Below, one piece after another: positions 46,411-57,692 of a stretch of 64,000 bases of DNA. Below the pieces are notes generated by a model. The model made no database searches and was not told the DNA's origin. It saw nothing but the letters and a program-made list of their open reading frames with translations. This DNA is from Nannobrachium achirus (Eukaryota; Chordata; Actinopteri; Myctophiformes; Myctophidae), in assembly GCA_963921795.1 (NCBI GenBank), contig OY997642.1, forward strand, positions 27,175,199-27,239,198. Direction: 5' to 3'. The first letter of the stretch is position 1; each line of letters begins with the position of its first letter. A program made the translations under genes and the position numbers.

Positions 46411-47466
46411 TTAATGTTAAATTGCGTTCTGATCTGTTTGTGTTCATTATAACAGCCACAGGAAAGATACATTGTTTCAGATTGTTCCAGAGTATCCATT
46501 TGCATTGGAATGCACCCATAATAAAGACACAGCAGAGGCCTGTTCTGCTCTGTCCTGTTATTTTACTATTTATTAATGAATGTCACTAATACAATACAGG
46601 AGAAGGCAGATTTCTCTACTAGGTTTTATACTGTGTGATGTGGTGGACATTTCTGTAGATTACGAGTTGAGTGGGCAATATCCATGTCTAGGCCACATAT
46701 ATTGTTATGGTAATATGCTTAACTACTTAGAAACTGGCACCCATTGGTCATTATCAATTGAATAGGCTGATCCCAAATTAATGCTCTATTTCCCCTAGAG
46801 CAGCTACATGTCTCAAATAGATAAAATAAATGATAATTGTCTGTTCTGTGAAAGATAAGAGTATGTTATAACTGTCTGTCCAATGGCAGCTGTGAGTTAA
46901 GTCACGTTTTGTGTTCCTTTAACTTAACTCTTTGAATTAGCTTGGCTCTCTTTTTAACTCATGAATGCAAAAGCAGTCTTCTAAAGTAACCATAACAATG
47001 AATTTGCCTTTTAAATAATGATAAACCACAAAGTAATAAAACACTTGGCTTCAACTCAAAATAGTAACCTTGACTTAATGTCTAGTGAACAAATGGACTC
47101 TTTAGCTACAAGAAAAGGCACACAATAACTCCACACAACTGAGTTTTATATAGAAATAAATATTTATAGAGCATGTAAACAGCATTTAGGTTCAAAGCCT
47201 GGGCTGTGAAAATACCCCTCTTCCTTCAGGAATAATATCACAACACTGTAAGTGCAAAATAAAATATATATAATCTTCCCACAGTTAATATTAAAATAAT
47301 AAACACCCATTAGACGTCTCCCTTTGAGTCACTTAATGACAGACAATTATAATAATTTGTGGGCCTACACACTCACACACAAAAGCCAGCAAAATGAACT
47401 ACTACCTAAGTTAACCTTAACTTGTGTCAGACTTGAATTCAAATGCAAGAGCAGCTTTATATAAAT

Positions 47467-47523
<57 letters not shown>

Positions 47524-47763
47524 TTATGAGAGGGAAGGTGATTTGTTCAGACTAGCAGGGACTTAGGTGGGACAGTTAACAAAGCATTATCCAGTTTCTG
47601 TCTATTGTTGATCCCTCCCCCCACCACCACTCTGATTGGTCCATCAGACTCATTGTGAGTATTTAACATAGTTCTGCTTAGCTCCATGACACAGTCATGA
47701 CAGAGTTCCAGGTGTGCAAGTTCCTGAGGCTGAACTCTCTTCTTGACTAAAGGTGAAGTATAA

Positions 47764-47808
<45 letters not shown>

Positions 47809-48689
47809 AGGTTGATGCACCAATTGATGCAGGTTAGAGTTGTCCTATCTAAAAAAAGAAGGTAATATTTTAATTTTCCATCAAAAAATACATACAATAG
47901 AGATCCAATTTGTTTTTTTTAGATTGATAGGGTACTATTGGCAATTATAAAATACCAATTGATGCAGGTTAGAGTTGTCCTATCTAAAAAAGAAGGTAAT
48001 ATTTGAATTTTCCATCAAAAAATACATACAATAGAGATCCAATTTGTTTTTTTAGATGGATAGGGTACAATTGACAATTATAAAATACCAATTGATGCAG
48101 GTTAGAGTTGTCCTATGCAAAAAAGAAGGTCATATTTGAAATCTCCATCAAAAAATACCTACAATAGACATCTTATTTGTTTTTTAGATGGATAGGGTAC
48201 AATTGGCAATTATAAAATACCAATTGATGCAGGTTAGAGTTGTCCTATGCAAAAAAGAAGGTAATATTTGAATTCTCCATCAAAAAATACATACAATAGA
48301 CACCCTTTTTTTTTTTTTTTCACGGAGAGCAGACAGCAGACGTCTGAAGGGGAACACACACTAGACACATCGGCCGCACGGAGGCGCCGCGTCAAAACAT
48401 ACGGCCCCGTTATTTTCAATGAACTTGACTCCGCTCCGAGTTCCAGCCAGACGCGGTAGCCTCCAAGCCACGTCTTTGGGATCAAAGACGCGATTGTAGT
48501 GTCCAAGCCCCGTCTTTGGGCTCAAAGACGCGGTCCAAGCCCCCAAAGACGCGATTGTAGTGTCCAAGCCCCGTCTTTGGGCTCAAAGACGCGGTCCAAG
48601 CCCTGTCTTTTGGCTCAAAGACGTGATTGAAACGAGATTCGCGTCTGGAGCCGCAAGAAAACGTGTTTCACAGTGCTTAGAAATAAAGA

Positions 48690-48762
48690 GTGACTGAGGC
48701 GGGGATCGAACCAGCAACCTCCGGTCAACGGGGCGGCCGCTCTAGCGACTGAGCTAAACGTT
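48690..48762 (-). mobile_element. tRNA-derived SINE head, right arm (mirror copy)
   Basis: The reverse complement of 43256-43335 with two or three substitutions (GTTGCTGGTTCGATC against GTTGCCGGTTCGATC). Confidence 0.6.
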
Positions 48763-49495
48763 CTGCTCTGTGCCATGAATCCAGGCAGATATAACCTGCC
48801 TTTTTTTTTTAAATGCTAAAAAAAAAAGAAAGGAAAAGATATATTTTCGCACTAAAAACGTTATGACACACTATAATGCCGACAATATGGTAGAATATAG
48901 CATGTTCCATTGACAATAAATAATAGTAAAATGTATCTAATAGATACAAGGACAGCACACAGCAGACTTTGCGGGTTACATGTCTCCTTTACGGCCACAC
49001 CGAGTTCCAGCCAGACGCGATTCCAAGCCTCGTCTTTGGGATCAAAGACGCGATTGTAGTGTCCAAGCCGCGTCTTTGAGGTTAAAAGACGTGATTGAAA
49101 CCGAGAATCGCGTCTTGAGCCGCGGTTTCGCGTCTAGAAGACGCAAAGACGTGATTGAAGTGATTGAAACCGAGAATCGCCGCGGGAGCTCCGTCCTGGA
49201 CGCAAAGCTGCGTCTTGACCGCTATTTAAGCACGGACGCGGCATCAGACGGGTCATAAGACGCGTCTTCAGACGTGGACGCAGAGAGTCAGCGGCTGTCT
49301 CTCATTTTTCGCAGTGTAACATACTGAAACCAGATGCCTGAAGAACGCCTACAGTATGTGACTGAAACTTTGCTTAAATAATAAGTCTTTTTGTTTTTCT
49401 ATACATTGATCCCTGCCTATGCACCCGTCTCTGAGCCCATCAGGCGTGCATAACACTTTTGGTTCCTATGCGATCCAACTGACTGAAATCAGTTG

Positions 49496-50473
49496 TGGCG
49501 AGTCTGGCGGGCAATTTATGATGACTTGTCAGTTGACTCATCAAGGGCCAGGCTGAAATGGGTTGATTTCTTGAGATCTTCAATCATTTTCAAAAACAAA
49601 TTATCCGAAATGGTTTCCACACGTCGACAGAGGGTTGAATCAGAAACCTGCAGTTTAGCGATCTGTTTAATTATGGCGTCTTTGTTTTTAAAATCAGCAA
49701 AAAGAGACTCACAAGCGTCCAGCCAACATGTTTTCATCAGCTCCCCTTCAGTGAAAGGCCGTTTGCTTCTCGCCACATTCCAGGCTACTTTGAATGATGC
49801 TTCTGTGACTCGGTCACTTTCCTTACAGTGGAATCTCAGTGTGCTTTGCTGTCCATGCAAGCCGGATTTAAGAAGGCGGATTTTTTCCTTTCTTGTGTTG
49901 CTCCCTGGTGGATATGCTGCTGAAAATGTCTCACCGTTCTGATTGTGGGTTTCATGGTGGCGTTTAAGGTTGTCACGTTTCATGACAGCTATTGTTCTTT
50001 TGCATATGAGGCACACTGGCTTGTCTTTTACCTCCACAAAAGCAAACTCTTCCTCCCATGTTTGTTGAAAGGCGCGGTGTTCGTCAGAAATCTTTCTTTT
50101 GCTCTTCGCCATGTTTCCACTGTTTTCTGTGTGCAGTGCACGCTGTCACTGTTTGTGTTTGCACTTCCTCGTACTGCAGTGTCGTCGCGTGCCGGCGCGG
50201 CTCTGCAAGTCCTCACCTCGTCAGGCATTCAACACTTGTGGGCTTGCAAATCGTCTATGTTTGGCGCGGAACACTGTCGTGCAACTAAGTATAAATCAGA
50301 CATCAAAACAACACACCCACTGCATATGCATCATCGCCCTCTTGAGGAGATTGTTAGAAATTATTTATTCACACTGAGAAATGCTCGGTTCACTCTGAAC
50401 ATAGAAAAAATCATATTTTTATTGGTATGGTCATGACGGGTGCGGCCCGCGGGCCGCGGGTTGAGTAGCACTG
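49496..50473 (-). mobile_element. Truncated hAT element carrying the transposase
   Basis: The minus-strand terminus at 50473 reads CAGTGCTACTCAACCCGCGG, followed by GCCCGCGGGCCGCACCC, a typical Charlie-like hAT end. The other end is missing near 49496, not far from the right edge of the giant inverted repeat. CTTTAAAG outside the terminus is the surviving half of a target duplication. It cut the gag gene at 50482. Confidence 0.75.
49516..50112 (-). pseudogene. hAT (Charlie/GTF2IRD2-like) transposase, N-terminal 198 residues
   Basis: Starts MAKSKRKISDEHRAFQQTWE. A BED-like zinc finger follows (VCLICKRTIAVMKRDNLKRHHETH, C-x2-C...H-x4-H form), then GLHGQQSTLRF, ASFKVAWNVARSKRPFTEGE and the catalytic-core start LALDESTDKSS containing the first conserved Asp. 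It stops at 49516; the rest of the core (second Asp, Glu, dimerisation region) is absent. This family also gave rise to host genes such as GTF2IRD2 and ZBED-type genes, but the truncation and flanking terminus mark this one as a transposon. Confidence 0.85.
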
Positions 50474-50481
50474 CTTTAAAG

Positions 50482-51434
50482 GATCACCAGTAAAACGGCA
50501 GAATCAGGTATGGGTAGTCTATTGGATGTAATGGCTTCAGCCAGCACTTTAACCAAGTCTGACACGTTGACACCCTCTTGTGGTGGTAGATAATGCTGAC
50601 TCATATTGCCTGGGGTTGAATTAGCTTGAGGAACCTTTAGATTAGCTTTAGCAGCATTTAGCCTTTTGAGTTGCTCCAGACGCTCCACCTCCATTTTGAT
50701 CTTTTCCATTTCTTGTACCCGTGTGAGGTTCTCAGCCTCCATTTGATTTAGCCTCTGTTGTTGCAGTTCCTGCTCAGCCGAAGTTCTGGGTGGCTTGGTT
50801 CTCAGCAGCATGGTCTTTTGGTTCCTCTTGTTGGGTTTGCTCATCCTCTTGACCATGGTGTGTTGCTGGTAAAGATGGAGTTGTGTAGCAGTGGTGGTGT
50901 CAAAAACAGTGCTTACTTCTTACTTCTTACTTACTTCATTCAATATCTTCTCCTGTCTCTTGAATGAGAACTTGTGCATTCTGCACAACATTTGCACTTG
51001 ATTGCTCTTGTCAATTCTGCGACGCAGGTCATTAGGTGGAGCATCAATGGTTCGATATTCGTTATAAGTGCCATTTAGTTCTTTCTGGTATTTCTCAACC
51101 GCATTGATCTCTTGTTCCAGTACTTCAGGGGGAGCCTGGTTAATTACAGCCCTTTTAATTCTCTTTGCTTGTATTTTCCAATACTCATAAACACCATCAA
51201 AAATTTACAACAATCCCTTTAACTTATTGGTTTGCAACCCTTTTCCTTTTTCAGTCAAAGTGCGACCTCTTTGTCCTCTGCGAGGTTCCAAGTTTCAGTT
51301 CCTGCATCTTTAACGTATTTTGTAGACTCTGGTGGCACTGATTCCTTTGTTTTAAGTGGTTCGGATTGAGCATTTGGCAAACCAGGGGTTTCCTTTGGCT
51401 GTGGGGGCCCTTCTGATGTTTTTCCTTGAGACAT
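50482..51434 (-). pseudogene. BEL/Pao-like retrotransposon gag fragment
   Basis: On the minus strand it begins MSQGKTSEGPPQPKETPG. 51265-51180 reads LTEKGKGLQTNKLKGLL then a stop. 51180-50940 reads WKIQAKRIKRAVINQAPPEV, EQEINAVEKYQKELNGTYNEY and LRRRIDKSNQVQML. The frame 50856-50482 has a coiled coil (LEQLKRLNAAKANLKV) and SNRLPIPDSAV, corresponding to the conserved LPIPEP start of the BEL/Pao gag core. The hAT insertion ends it there. At least one stop and two frame changes make it inactive. The BEL/Pao assignment is from remembered motifs. Confidence 0.65.
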
Positions 51435-51468
51435 TTTGTCTATGACCCACACACTTTACCATAAATAT

Positions 51469-51783
51469 AAACACAAGTGTTTCGTATGAAACACCTGTTT
51501 GTTAAGAATTGGAAGGAAGCACTCCATTCCTATGGGTGTCGCTAATGCGCAGCCAAGATAACAGAATCACTCACATAAACTCCCGTAGGACAATTCTCAT
51601 TGGCCGAAGGGTTTGTCAATCAAATGACGTGCCCGCTCGAGGCGGGCCCCTATAAATTCCACATCCACCGGAAGTTCCCCCTCTTGAGAGCCCTGCGTAA
51701 CGCACGAACAGGGTCCTAAGCGGAATGGAGTGCTTCCTTCCGATTCTTAACAAACATGTGTTTCATACGAAACACTTGTGTTT
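51469..51783. repeat. Inverted terminal structure of the DIRS-like element
   Basis: An arm of about 65 bp (51469-51536: ACACAAGTGTTTCGTATGAA ... GGAAGGAAGCACTCCATTCC) is mirrored at 51722-51783 with a few mismatches. Between them is a promoter-like CCCCTATAAATTCC (51647). ACTCCATTCCTATGGG and ACATAAACTCCCG recur as direct repeats at 51806-51838. Inverted terminal and internal repeats instead of normal LTRs are typical of DIRS-type tyrosine-recombinase retrotransposons. Confidence 0.65.
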
Positions 51784-52053
51784 GTTTACAAATCTCCAGT
51801 CAGCACTCCATTCCTATGGGAAACATAAACTCCCGGTAGCGGAAACGACCAAAAAAGAATTAAGGAACCCTTACAGACTAGGCCCACCGGAACCCACCTC
51901 AAACCTAGTCTGCCCCAAGTATAACCGAAGGGTTAACCCAGGAAAAGGGTCCCCTCCACCACGACCACTACCCTCTGGTCCGGGCGGAGGAAGAAAAAGT
52001 GTAAAAACACTTACAAAACCAAACCGAGGGAGAACACTACTATGAGTCTCACC

Positions 52054-52819
52054 TCAGAAGGAAGGGGAGGAAGCGGCCACCTGAAGGACAGAATGCGCCA
52101 AGGAGCGAGGCGCCAGGTCCAGGTGATAGTAAGCCTCATAAGTGGACGGCGACTTCCAAATAGCCGCCATACACACCTCTTGAATGGAGGTCCCCTTAGC
52201 GAGACCCCAAGAAGAGGAAACTCCCCTCGTCGAATGGGCTTTCAGGCCGAAGGGCCTAGCCACCTTCGCACTGTCATGAGCCAAAATAATGGCTTCCACA
52301 ATCCACCCAGAAAGAGTCGACTTAACAATCTCTGTCTTGCCAGTGGACTTACCATGTGAGACAAACAGACTACTCGACCGCCTTCGGTCTTCAGTCCTCT
52401 CACAGTAAACTCTCAGCGCCCTGACAGGGCAAAGACAGTTCAGCCTTCTCTCCTCCTCCGAGGCAAAGGGCGGGGGTGGAAGGCCAGAAGTTCCACCGGA
52501 ACTTCCTGTACCACCCCGTTCTTAGGTAAGAACCGGAGGTGAGGTTTGAGTAAGACCTTATAGTCGTCCCCAGAAAACCTCATGCAACCTTCAGCCACAG
52601 AGAGAGCATGAAGGTCACTAACCCTCTTGGCCGTAGTCAAGGCCAGGAGAAGAGCAGTCTTGAAGCTAAGGAGCTTCAAAGAAATACTCTCCAAAGGCTC
52701 AAAGGGAGCCTGACTAAGACCCCTTAAGACCACCTCCAAATCCCAGGAGGGGACCAAGGGTCTAGCCGAGACGGTGTCCCGTTTGACCCCTGCCAAAAAC
52801 TGTGACACCCAAGGGTTCT
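52054..52819 (-). pseudogene. DIRS/Ngaro-like tyrosine recombinase, C-terminal part
   Basis: Continues the N-terminal part at 63223-63610 across the retroviral insertion. Seen in order: PLVPSWDLEVVLRGLS, SFKTALLLALTTAKRVSDLH (box I with the catalytic Arg), a strand with LRFLPKNG, then a frameshift in the C/G-rich run near 52470. In the next frame come LNCLCPVRALRVY, KAHSTRGVSSSWG (catalytic H-x-x-R) and STYEAYYHLDL (nucleophile Tyr), stop at 52054. These enzymes integrate circular cDNA without target duplication. The frameshift and the 10.4-kb insertion both inactivate it. Confidence 0.85.
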
Positions 52820-53221
52820 AATGTGAAAATGTGTGAACTATTCCTTTAAGCCTAAAACAACCATCTTTCTTTAGAGTGCTCCCTGAGCGCTGCCGGCCAA
52901 TCAGAGAAAGGAGGGCCGCTGCAGGCAGAGTTGATATATGGACTTGTAGATAAGGATTCTTTCAGAGACTCTCTCCGGTGTGCAGCCAAGCTTGTTTTTG
53001 GCTGGACACTGATTCCTGCCTGTCGTGGAGCGACTTAAAACATCGCAAAATAGAGGCTTGTATTCTGTGTTACTTTTATGCATTTGCTGTTCATATGTTT
53101 ATATATTCATGTGGGGAATCTACCCTGTGTAATCATTAAACAATGCTGAGTTTTAATAGCTGAAAGGTGCTCCTGTGTAACGTGTCTTAACTGGACTATT
53201 AGGATACAGAATTACGCATCA
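52820..53221 (+). repeat. 5' LTR of the retroviral element, 402 bp
   Basis: Starts AATGTGAAAATG, ends GAATTACGCATCA. U3 carries a CCAAT box (CGGCCAATCAG, about 52890-52905) and a TATA-like TTGATATATGG (about 52931). An ATTAAA polyadenylation signal is at 53135-53140. No difference from the 3' LTR was seen by eye. The integrated end begins AATG and not TG, judging from the TSD; a TG start would leave a mismatched duplication. Confidence 0.9.
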
Positions 53222-53223
53222 GC

Positions 53224-53239
53224 TGGTGACCCCGACGTG
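53224..53239 (+). promoter_or_regulatory. Primer-binding site complementary to tRNA-Trp
   Basis: TGGTGACCCCGACGTG begins 2 bases after the LTR. It is the complement of the 3' end of vertebrate tRNA-Trp (…CACGTCGGGGTCACCA), 16 bases without mismatch as I recall that tRNA. Trp primers are used by avian alpharetroviruses and some others. Confidence 0.8.
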
Positions 53240-53829
53240 TATCCTGTCCGGAGTCCAGGCGCCCAGTCCAGGAGACTTTTCGGTCCATTGGGGACCCATC
53301 TGCAGGTTTTTAGCAATATTTGATGGTACAATTTAGGGATCCCTGAAAAATGCATGTTATATGCTTAGTATAGTTAATTGTACCATGTAAAGTATTGTAC
53401 GAAAACTGCATTATACCAAATTTAGGTCATGATAGTGTTATTATTAAAGTGTTAAGATAATGACATGAATTATGAACAGCATCTGATTTCTTGTGTGGAT
53501 TTGGATGGTGAAGTTTGAGATCACATTTACCAGTAATGCTTTGAGGTCATAGGGTGTAGATTTGCCTGGTGAAGTCTGAGATAAAGGTCAAATTTGAGTT
53601 AAATGCTTAGGCAAGGTGTGGTATAGATCTTTTACAGCATTTGAATAACTTCTGTGCAAACCTAAGGCATTTAATCTTCCTGTATCAATAATATATTGTT
53701 TTAGCTTGTTACGTTTGAGATGTGACAACGGTGGGTTAGAACAGGTGTTTCTGGCTCGATTAGCTCTTTACGTTTGAGACAGTGAAACGGTGGGTCACGA
53801 CAGGTGTTCGTGGCCCGATTTAAAATAAG

Positions 53830-54222
53830 ATTACAACAGGAGTTTGTAGATTACAACAGGAGTTTGTAGATTACAACAGGAGTTTGTAGATTACAACAGG
53901 AGTTTGTAGATTACAACAGGAGTTTGTAGATTACAACAGGAGTTTGTAGATCACAACAGGGGTTTGTGGATCAATTTAAAATAATATTACAACAGGAGTT
54001 TGTAGATTACAACAGGAGTTTGTAGATTACAACAGGAGTTTGTAGATTACAACAGGAGTTTGTAGATCACAACAGGAGTTTGTGGATCAATTTAAAATAA
54101 TATTACAACAGGAGTTTGTAGATTACAACAGGAGTTTGTAGATTACAACAGGAGTTTGTAGATTACAACAGGAGTTTGTAGATTACAACAGGAGTTTGTA
54201 GATCACAACAGGGGTTTGTAGA
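53830..54222 (+). repeat. 20-bp leader repeat, 18 copies in three blocks
   Basis: ATTACAACAGGAGTTTGTAG is repeated 7, 5 and 6 times. The blocks are separated by GATCAATTTAAAATAATATT, and the last unit of each block is changed to GATCACAACAGG(A/G)GTTTGT(A/G). Diverged relatives (CGACAGGTGTTCGTGG) flank both sides (about 53800, 54240-54300). The block structure shows higher-order amplification. It lies between the primer site and gag, where packaging signals normally reside. Confidence 0.93.
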
Positions 54223-55265
54223 TCAATTTAAAAGAATATTGTACGACAGGTGTTCGTGGATAGATTAAAAATATAGCTCGACAGGTGTTCGTGGCTCGAT
54301 CAAAAACATATGCTCTGTACGTTGGAGAGGTGCGAACGGTGAGACTGCTAAAATTGTTGTCTCGATCAAAAACAAATGTTAAATGCTCTTTACGTTGGAG
54401 ATGAAGTGCAAACGGTGAGACTGCTAGTCGCTCAGCCTCGACATAAAAAGATAAGCGACAGGTTTTGATAATATATAAATATATATATATTTTTGTATTG
54501 TTATTTTATTTTTCTCTCTTCTCCTTTTCTTTCTTCTCTTTCGTCCACTTTTCAGACAAGCACATGCCTGCTGTTGAGCTCATGACCTTGTGAAGAGAAC
54601 CAGTTACTAGTTTAGGGTGTGGTCCCTTTGAGGGGTAAGTGACAAGAGAAAGGTGTATTGGGTTAAAGTTATAGGCTAGGTGTGAGTGGATAGGCGCACC
54701 CACTTATAATTCATAGGCTGTGGCAAACACGGTTCCATAAATGGCTCTCAATCGTTTGTGTCCTAGTACAGTCCGTTTTTGAGTCATTATATTTTATCAG
54801 GTTTGCCGCAAAACACAAAGCTGATTGGGGAGGGGTTGTAGGGAAATACTGATGGTCTACCGTGTCTATGACAGGTCAAACATGCCACAAGTCTTATGAT
54901 TTGAGGACGAAGTTGTTTGACAACTCATATTCGCTTAAATAAATTAATATTTGTTTATTAATTTATTTTGAGCTAGCGGCGTACTGTAAAGTCCTGTGAA
55001 AGCAGGCAAACCTAGGATTTTGACGGGGTGGAAGAGATTTGCAACTTGTGAAAAAAAAAAAAAAAAAAAAAACTCACATTCACTTGATCTACAACCAAGA
55101 CACCCACTATATTAAATTTGATTAAATAAAAAACACTTCAGTTTTATTGAGGCATACTCCCCTGGAAATTGACATATAGATACCCCCACGATTGACAGAC
55201 AGCAGACACTCAGAAGGAAAAAAAAATCAGGAAGAACCTCTCTCCAATCTTGTGAAATCGTCAAC

Positions 55266-56480
55266 ATGGCCACTACTTTTGAACAGCAGTTCACTTTATA
55301 TGAAAGGAGCCTTGACTCCACACATGGGACAAAGGCTATTTCCCTTCTCCATCGGACCAATCGCTTATTGACAGAATGGAAGAATGAAGGAATTCTGATC
55401 TTAACCTTACACCCTCGTGAATGTGGCTGTGTACAGACTGACCCCCACCATTGGCCTGTCACAAGAGATCAAATATGCCAAATACATACATTCGAGGAGG
55501 AGCGCTGGCGGTTTGCCAATGAAGAAAAGAAGAAAACTGTATTTTCTAGCAGTACAGAGAAAAACGCTGAGAAGCGCCATCAAGTCTCCAATCTTTTCTA
55601 TCAAAGACTGTTATTGACTTCTCCTGAGAAAAAATCTAAGGCACAGCTGGCATGTGAAGCGCTTTATCAGGCTCTGTCCGAGCTGGGTCCGCCTCCCCCG
55701 CCTTATGCTTCTGCTTCCCCTCCCACACCCATGGCTACTTTCGATGATGCACAATCTAACTTACAGTGTGAGGGCGTTGTTGTTACAAATCCTGTCGAAG
55801 TGACAAACAATGAGGTGGACATAGGCAGTGACGGTGTGAGTTCCACGCACGTTAAGGTTGGGTTAACCATCCCTGAGCTGTTCAAACACATTCTAGAACA
55901 GCAAGAAATCTTGCAGCGAGCCAGTAGCATGCTGCAGGAAGTGAATCAAAATCTTCTTCGCTTTGCCACTGGCACTGCAGTGAACACAATTGGGGACTTG
56001 ATAATCCCTATGAGATCACCGCAGCATGCTGACATACTGGAGGCGCTAGCCCAAAAGTCCAGCTCCGGTGTGCACATTCCAAGCATGCCAAGAAGTAAAT
56101 CTGTCATTAGCTCACAGTCCAGTTTGCATGAGCTACCAGCAATGTTGAGCCATGTTATGGCGGAGCACAAACTGCCCTTCAAGGACCCACCTCCCTCCAT
56201 GTACTATCAGAATACTTACCCACAGCAGAACTCTGGGTTCAGAAGACATGCTCGCAGTTCAAGGGGGAAAGGAAGAGGCATGTATCAATGCTGGAATTGT
56301 CAGGAGTTTGGTCACCTCGCACGTCATTGTCGACACGCTGCTCCACCCCAGACCCATGAGAATCATAGGGCTAGAGGAGGAACACATAGAGGGGGTCGAG
56401 GTAACCAACACAGCCAACCTCAAGGCCAAGTCAGTGATCCCCCACCATTCCAGTCTGAGCCAAATCACAGCCACCCATAG
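55266..56480 (+). CDS. Retroviral Gag polyprotein, intact, 404 codons
   Basis: Gag forms the virus-like particle and packages RNA. The ATG at 55266 has a good context (TCAACATGGCC). Residues 142-147 are a run of five prolines and a tyrosine, a PPxY-type late (budding) motif. A helical stretch around residues 205-235 (IPELFKHILEQQEILQRA) may belong to capsid. Residues 342-355 form one CCHC knuckle (C342, C345, H350, C355), followed by an Arg/Gly/His-rich tail. There is no stop or frameshift. Neither matrix nor capsid could be assigned by sequence, and the start is not an obvious myristoylation signal (Ala, not Gly, after Met). The 404-residue length is short for retroviral Gag. Confidence 0.85.
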   Translation: MATTFEQQFTLYERSLDSTHGTKAISLLHRTNRLLTEWKNEGILILTLHPRECGCVQTDPHHWPVTRDQICQIHTFEEERWRFANEEKKKTVFSSSTEKNAEKRHQVSNLFYQRLLLTSPEKKSKAQLACEALYQALSELGPPPPPYASASPPTPMATFDDAQSNLQCEGVVVTNPVEVTNNEVDIGSDGVSSTHVKVGLTIPELFKHILEQQEILQRASSMLQEVNQNLLRFATGTAVNTIGDLIIPMRSPQHADILEALAQKSSSGVHIPSMPRSKSVISSQSSLHELPAMLSHVMAEHKLPFKDPPPSMYYQNTYPQQNSGFRRHARSSRGKGRGMYQCWNCQEFGHLARHCRHAAPPQTHENHRARGGTHRGGRGNQHSQPQGQVSDPPPFQSEPNHSHP

Positions 56481-57611
56481 TCATATGTCTGGTACAACAG
56501 CAGCCATTAGGCATAATGGGTGGTTCTGTTGGATTGATGTCCAGTCTTGAGAGTCTTCCTTATACGACCATGTTGTTTGTCATAAACATGACTAACTATA
56601 ACTATGTCTATGTACTGCTGAGTAAGGTCAACCTTTTTTGGGCAGTGAGCATAAGGGCAAACTGAAGGCAAGACCATCATGTAAAGTTTGTAACCGTTAT
56701 GAAGTGATTTTGGTATTTTTGAGCGGTGCAAACCGCTTTTATAAGAGGCTGTGCGTATGTCTGTAGCTTTTTTCCTGTAGTCTGTACATCCTAGACTTAA
56801 ATCCAAGTCTGAAGATGTTATGCAAGCATTAACACCGCTCGCTTCACATTGGGTGTGATTCTTATTCTTTTTTGTTTTTGTTTTAGTAGACTGTACCATA
56901 GGTGCCTGGCCCTGAGACACAGCTGCTGGGGAGGACAGGCAAGGAGGGCATAGAGGCCTCTTTGTTTTATTGCTGTGGTAAGAGATAAGGTCATTGGCAT
57001 TTAATGAGCGCAGGAGAAAAGGAGAGTTTTAGTAAATTAATAATGGACTGAGAGGGGGGAAAGGGAAATCTATCTTTTTGCTTTGCTGATGTGTGAATGT
57101 TATAGCGCTGTACATAAGATTTTTTGTGTCATTTTATATTGCATCTGAAGCAAAGTGAACAGACTTTTTGTGAGTCTTCAATTCCGCTGCGTTCTAGTCA
57201 TGAGGCCATAAATTATGTAGGATTTCTACGTCACCACCCCAATGGTGAAACAAACATACTTTTTGAAAAACAGATACTCTGATAACATGACTTTGTGACG
57301 GAATGTCACTATTTTTTTTTTTTTTTTTTTTTATATAGAAAGAGACAGGCAGTAAGAGGGTGTTTTAATCTGGGATCCACACCAGTGTGAATGCAGCTGT
57401 CCAGAACAAGGTCAAATGCCACCAGATCCGTTGTGTCGTTGCGTTTTGAAAATGGTTGAGAATGGTTCTTTGGGTATCTGAACTGAAATTCACATGTGAA
57501 TCTCGAAGATTGGTGAACACACAATACATGTGTCTGTCATGTAAAAGTCTTGTTAAGTGTTGAATGTTTGTGTGTGTAGGCCTACAGAGTGTGTGTTCGT
57601 GTTTGAGTGTG

Positions 57612-57692
<81 letters not shown>

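Noticed and set aside
53830-54222. CRISPR-like array (regular 20-bp repeat)
   Set aside because: Units are directly tandem with no unique spacers, lie in a eukaryotic retroviral leader, and have block structure typical of a minisatellite.
56152-56550. Frameshifted pro or pol start after gag
   Set aside because: The frame overlapping the gag end has no protease or RT motif and stops soon after gag.
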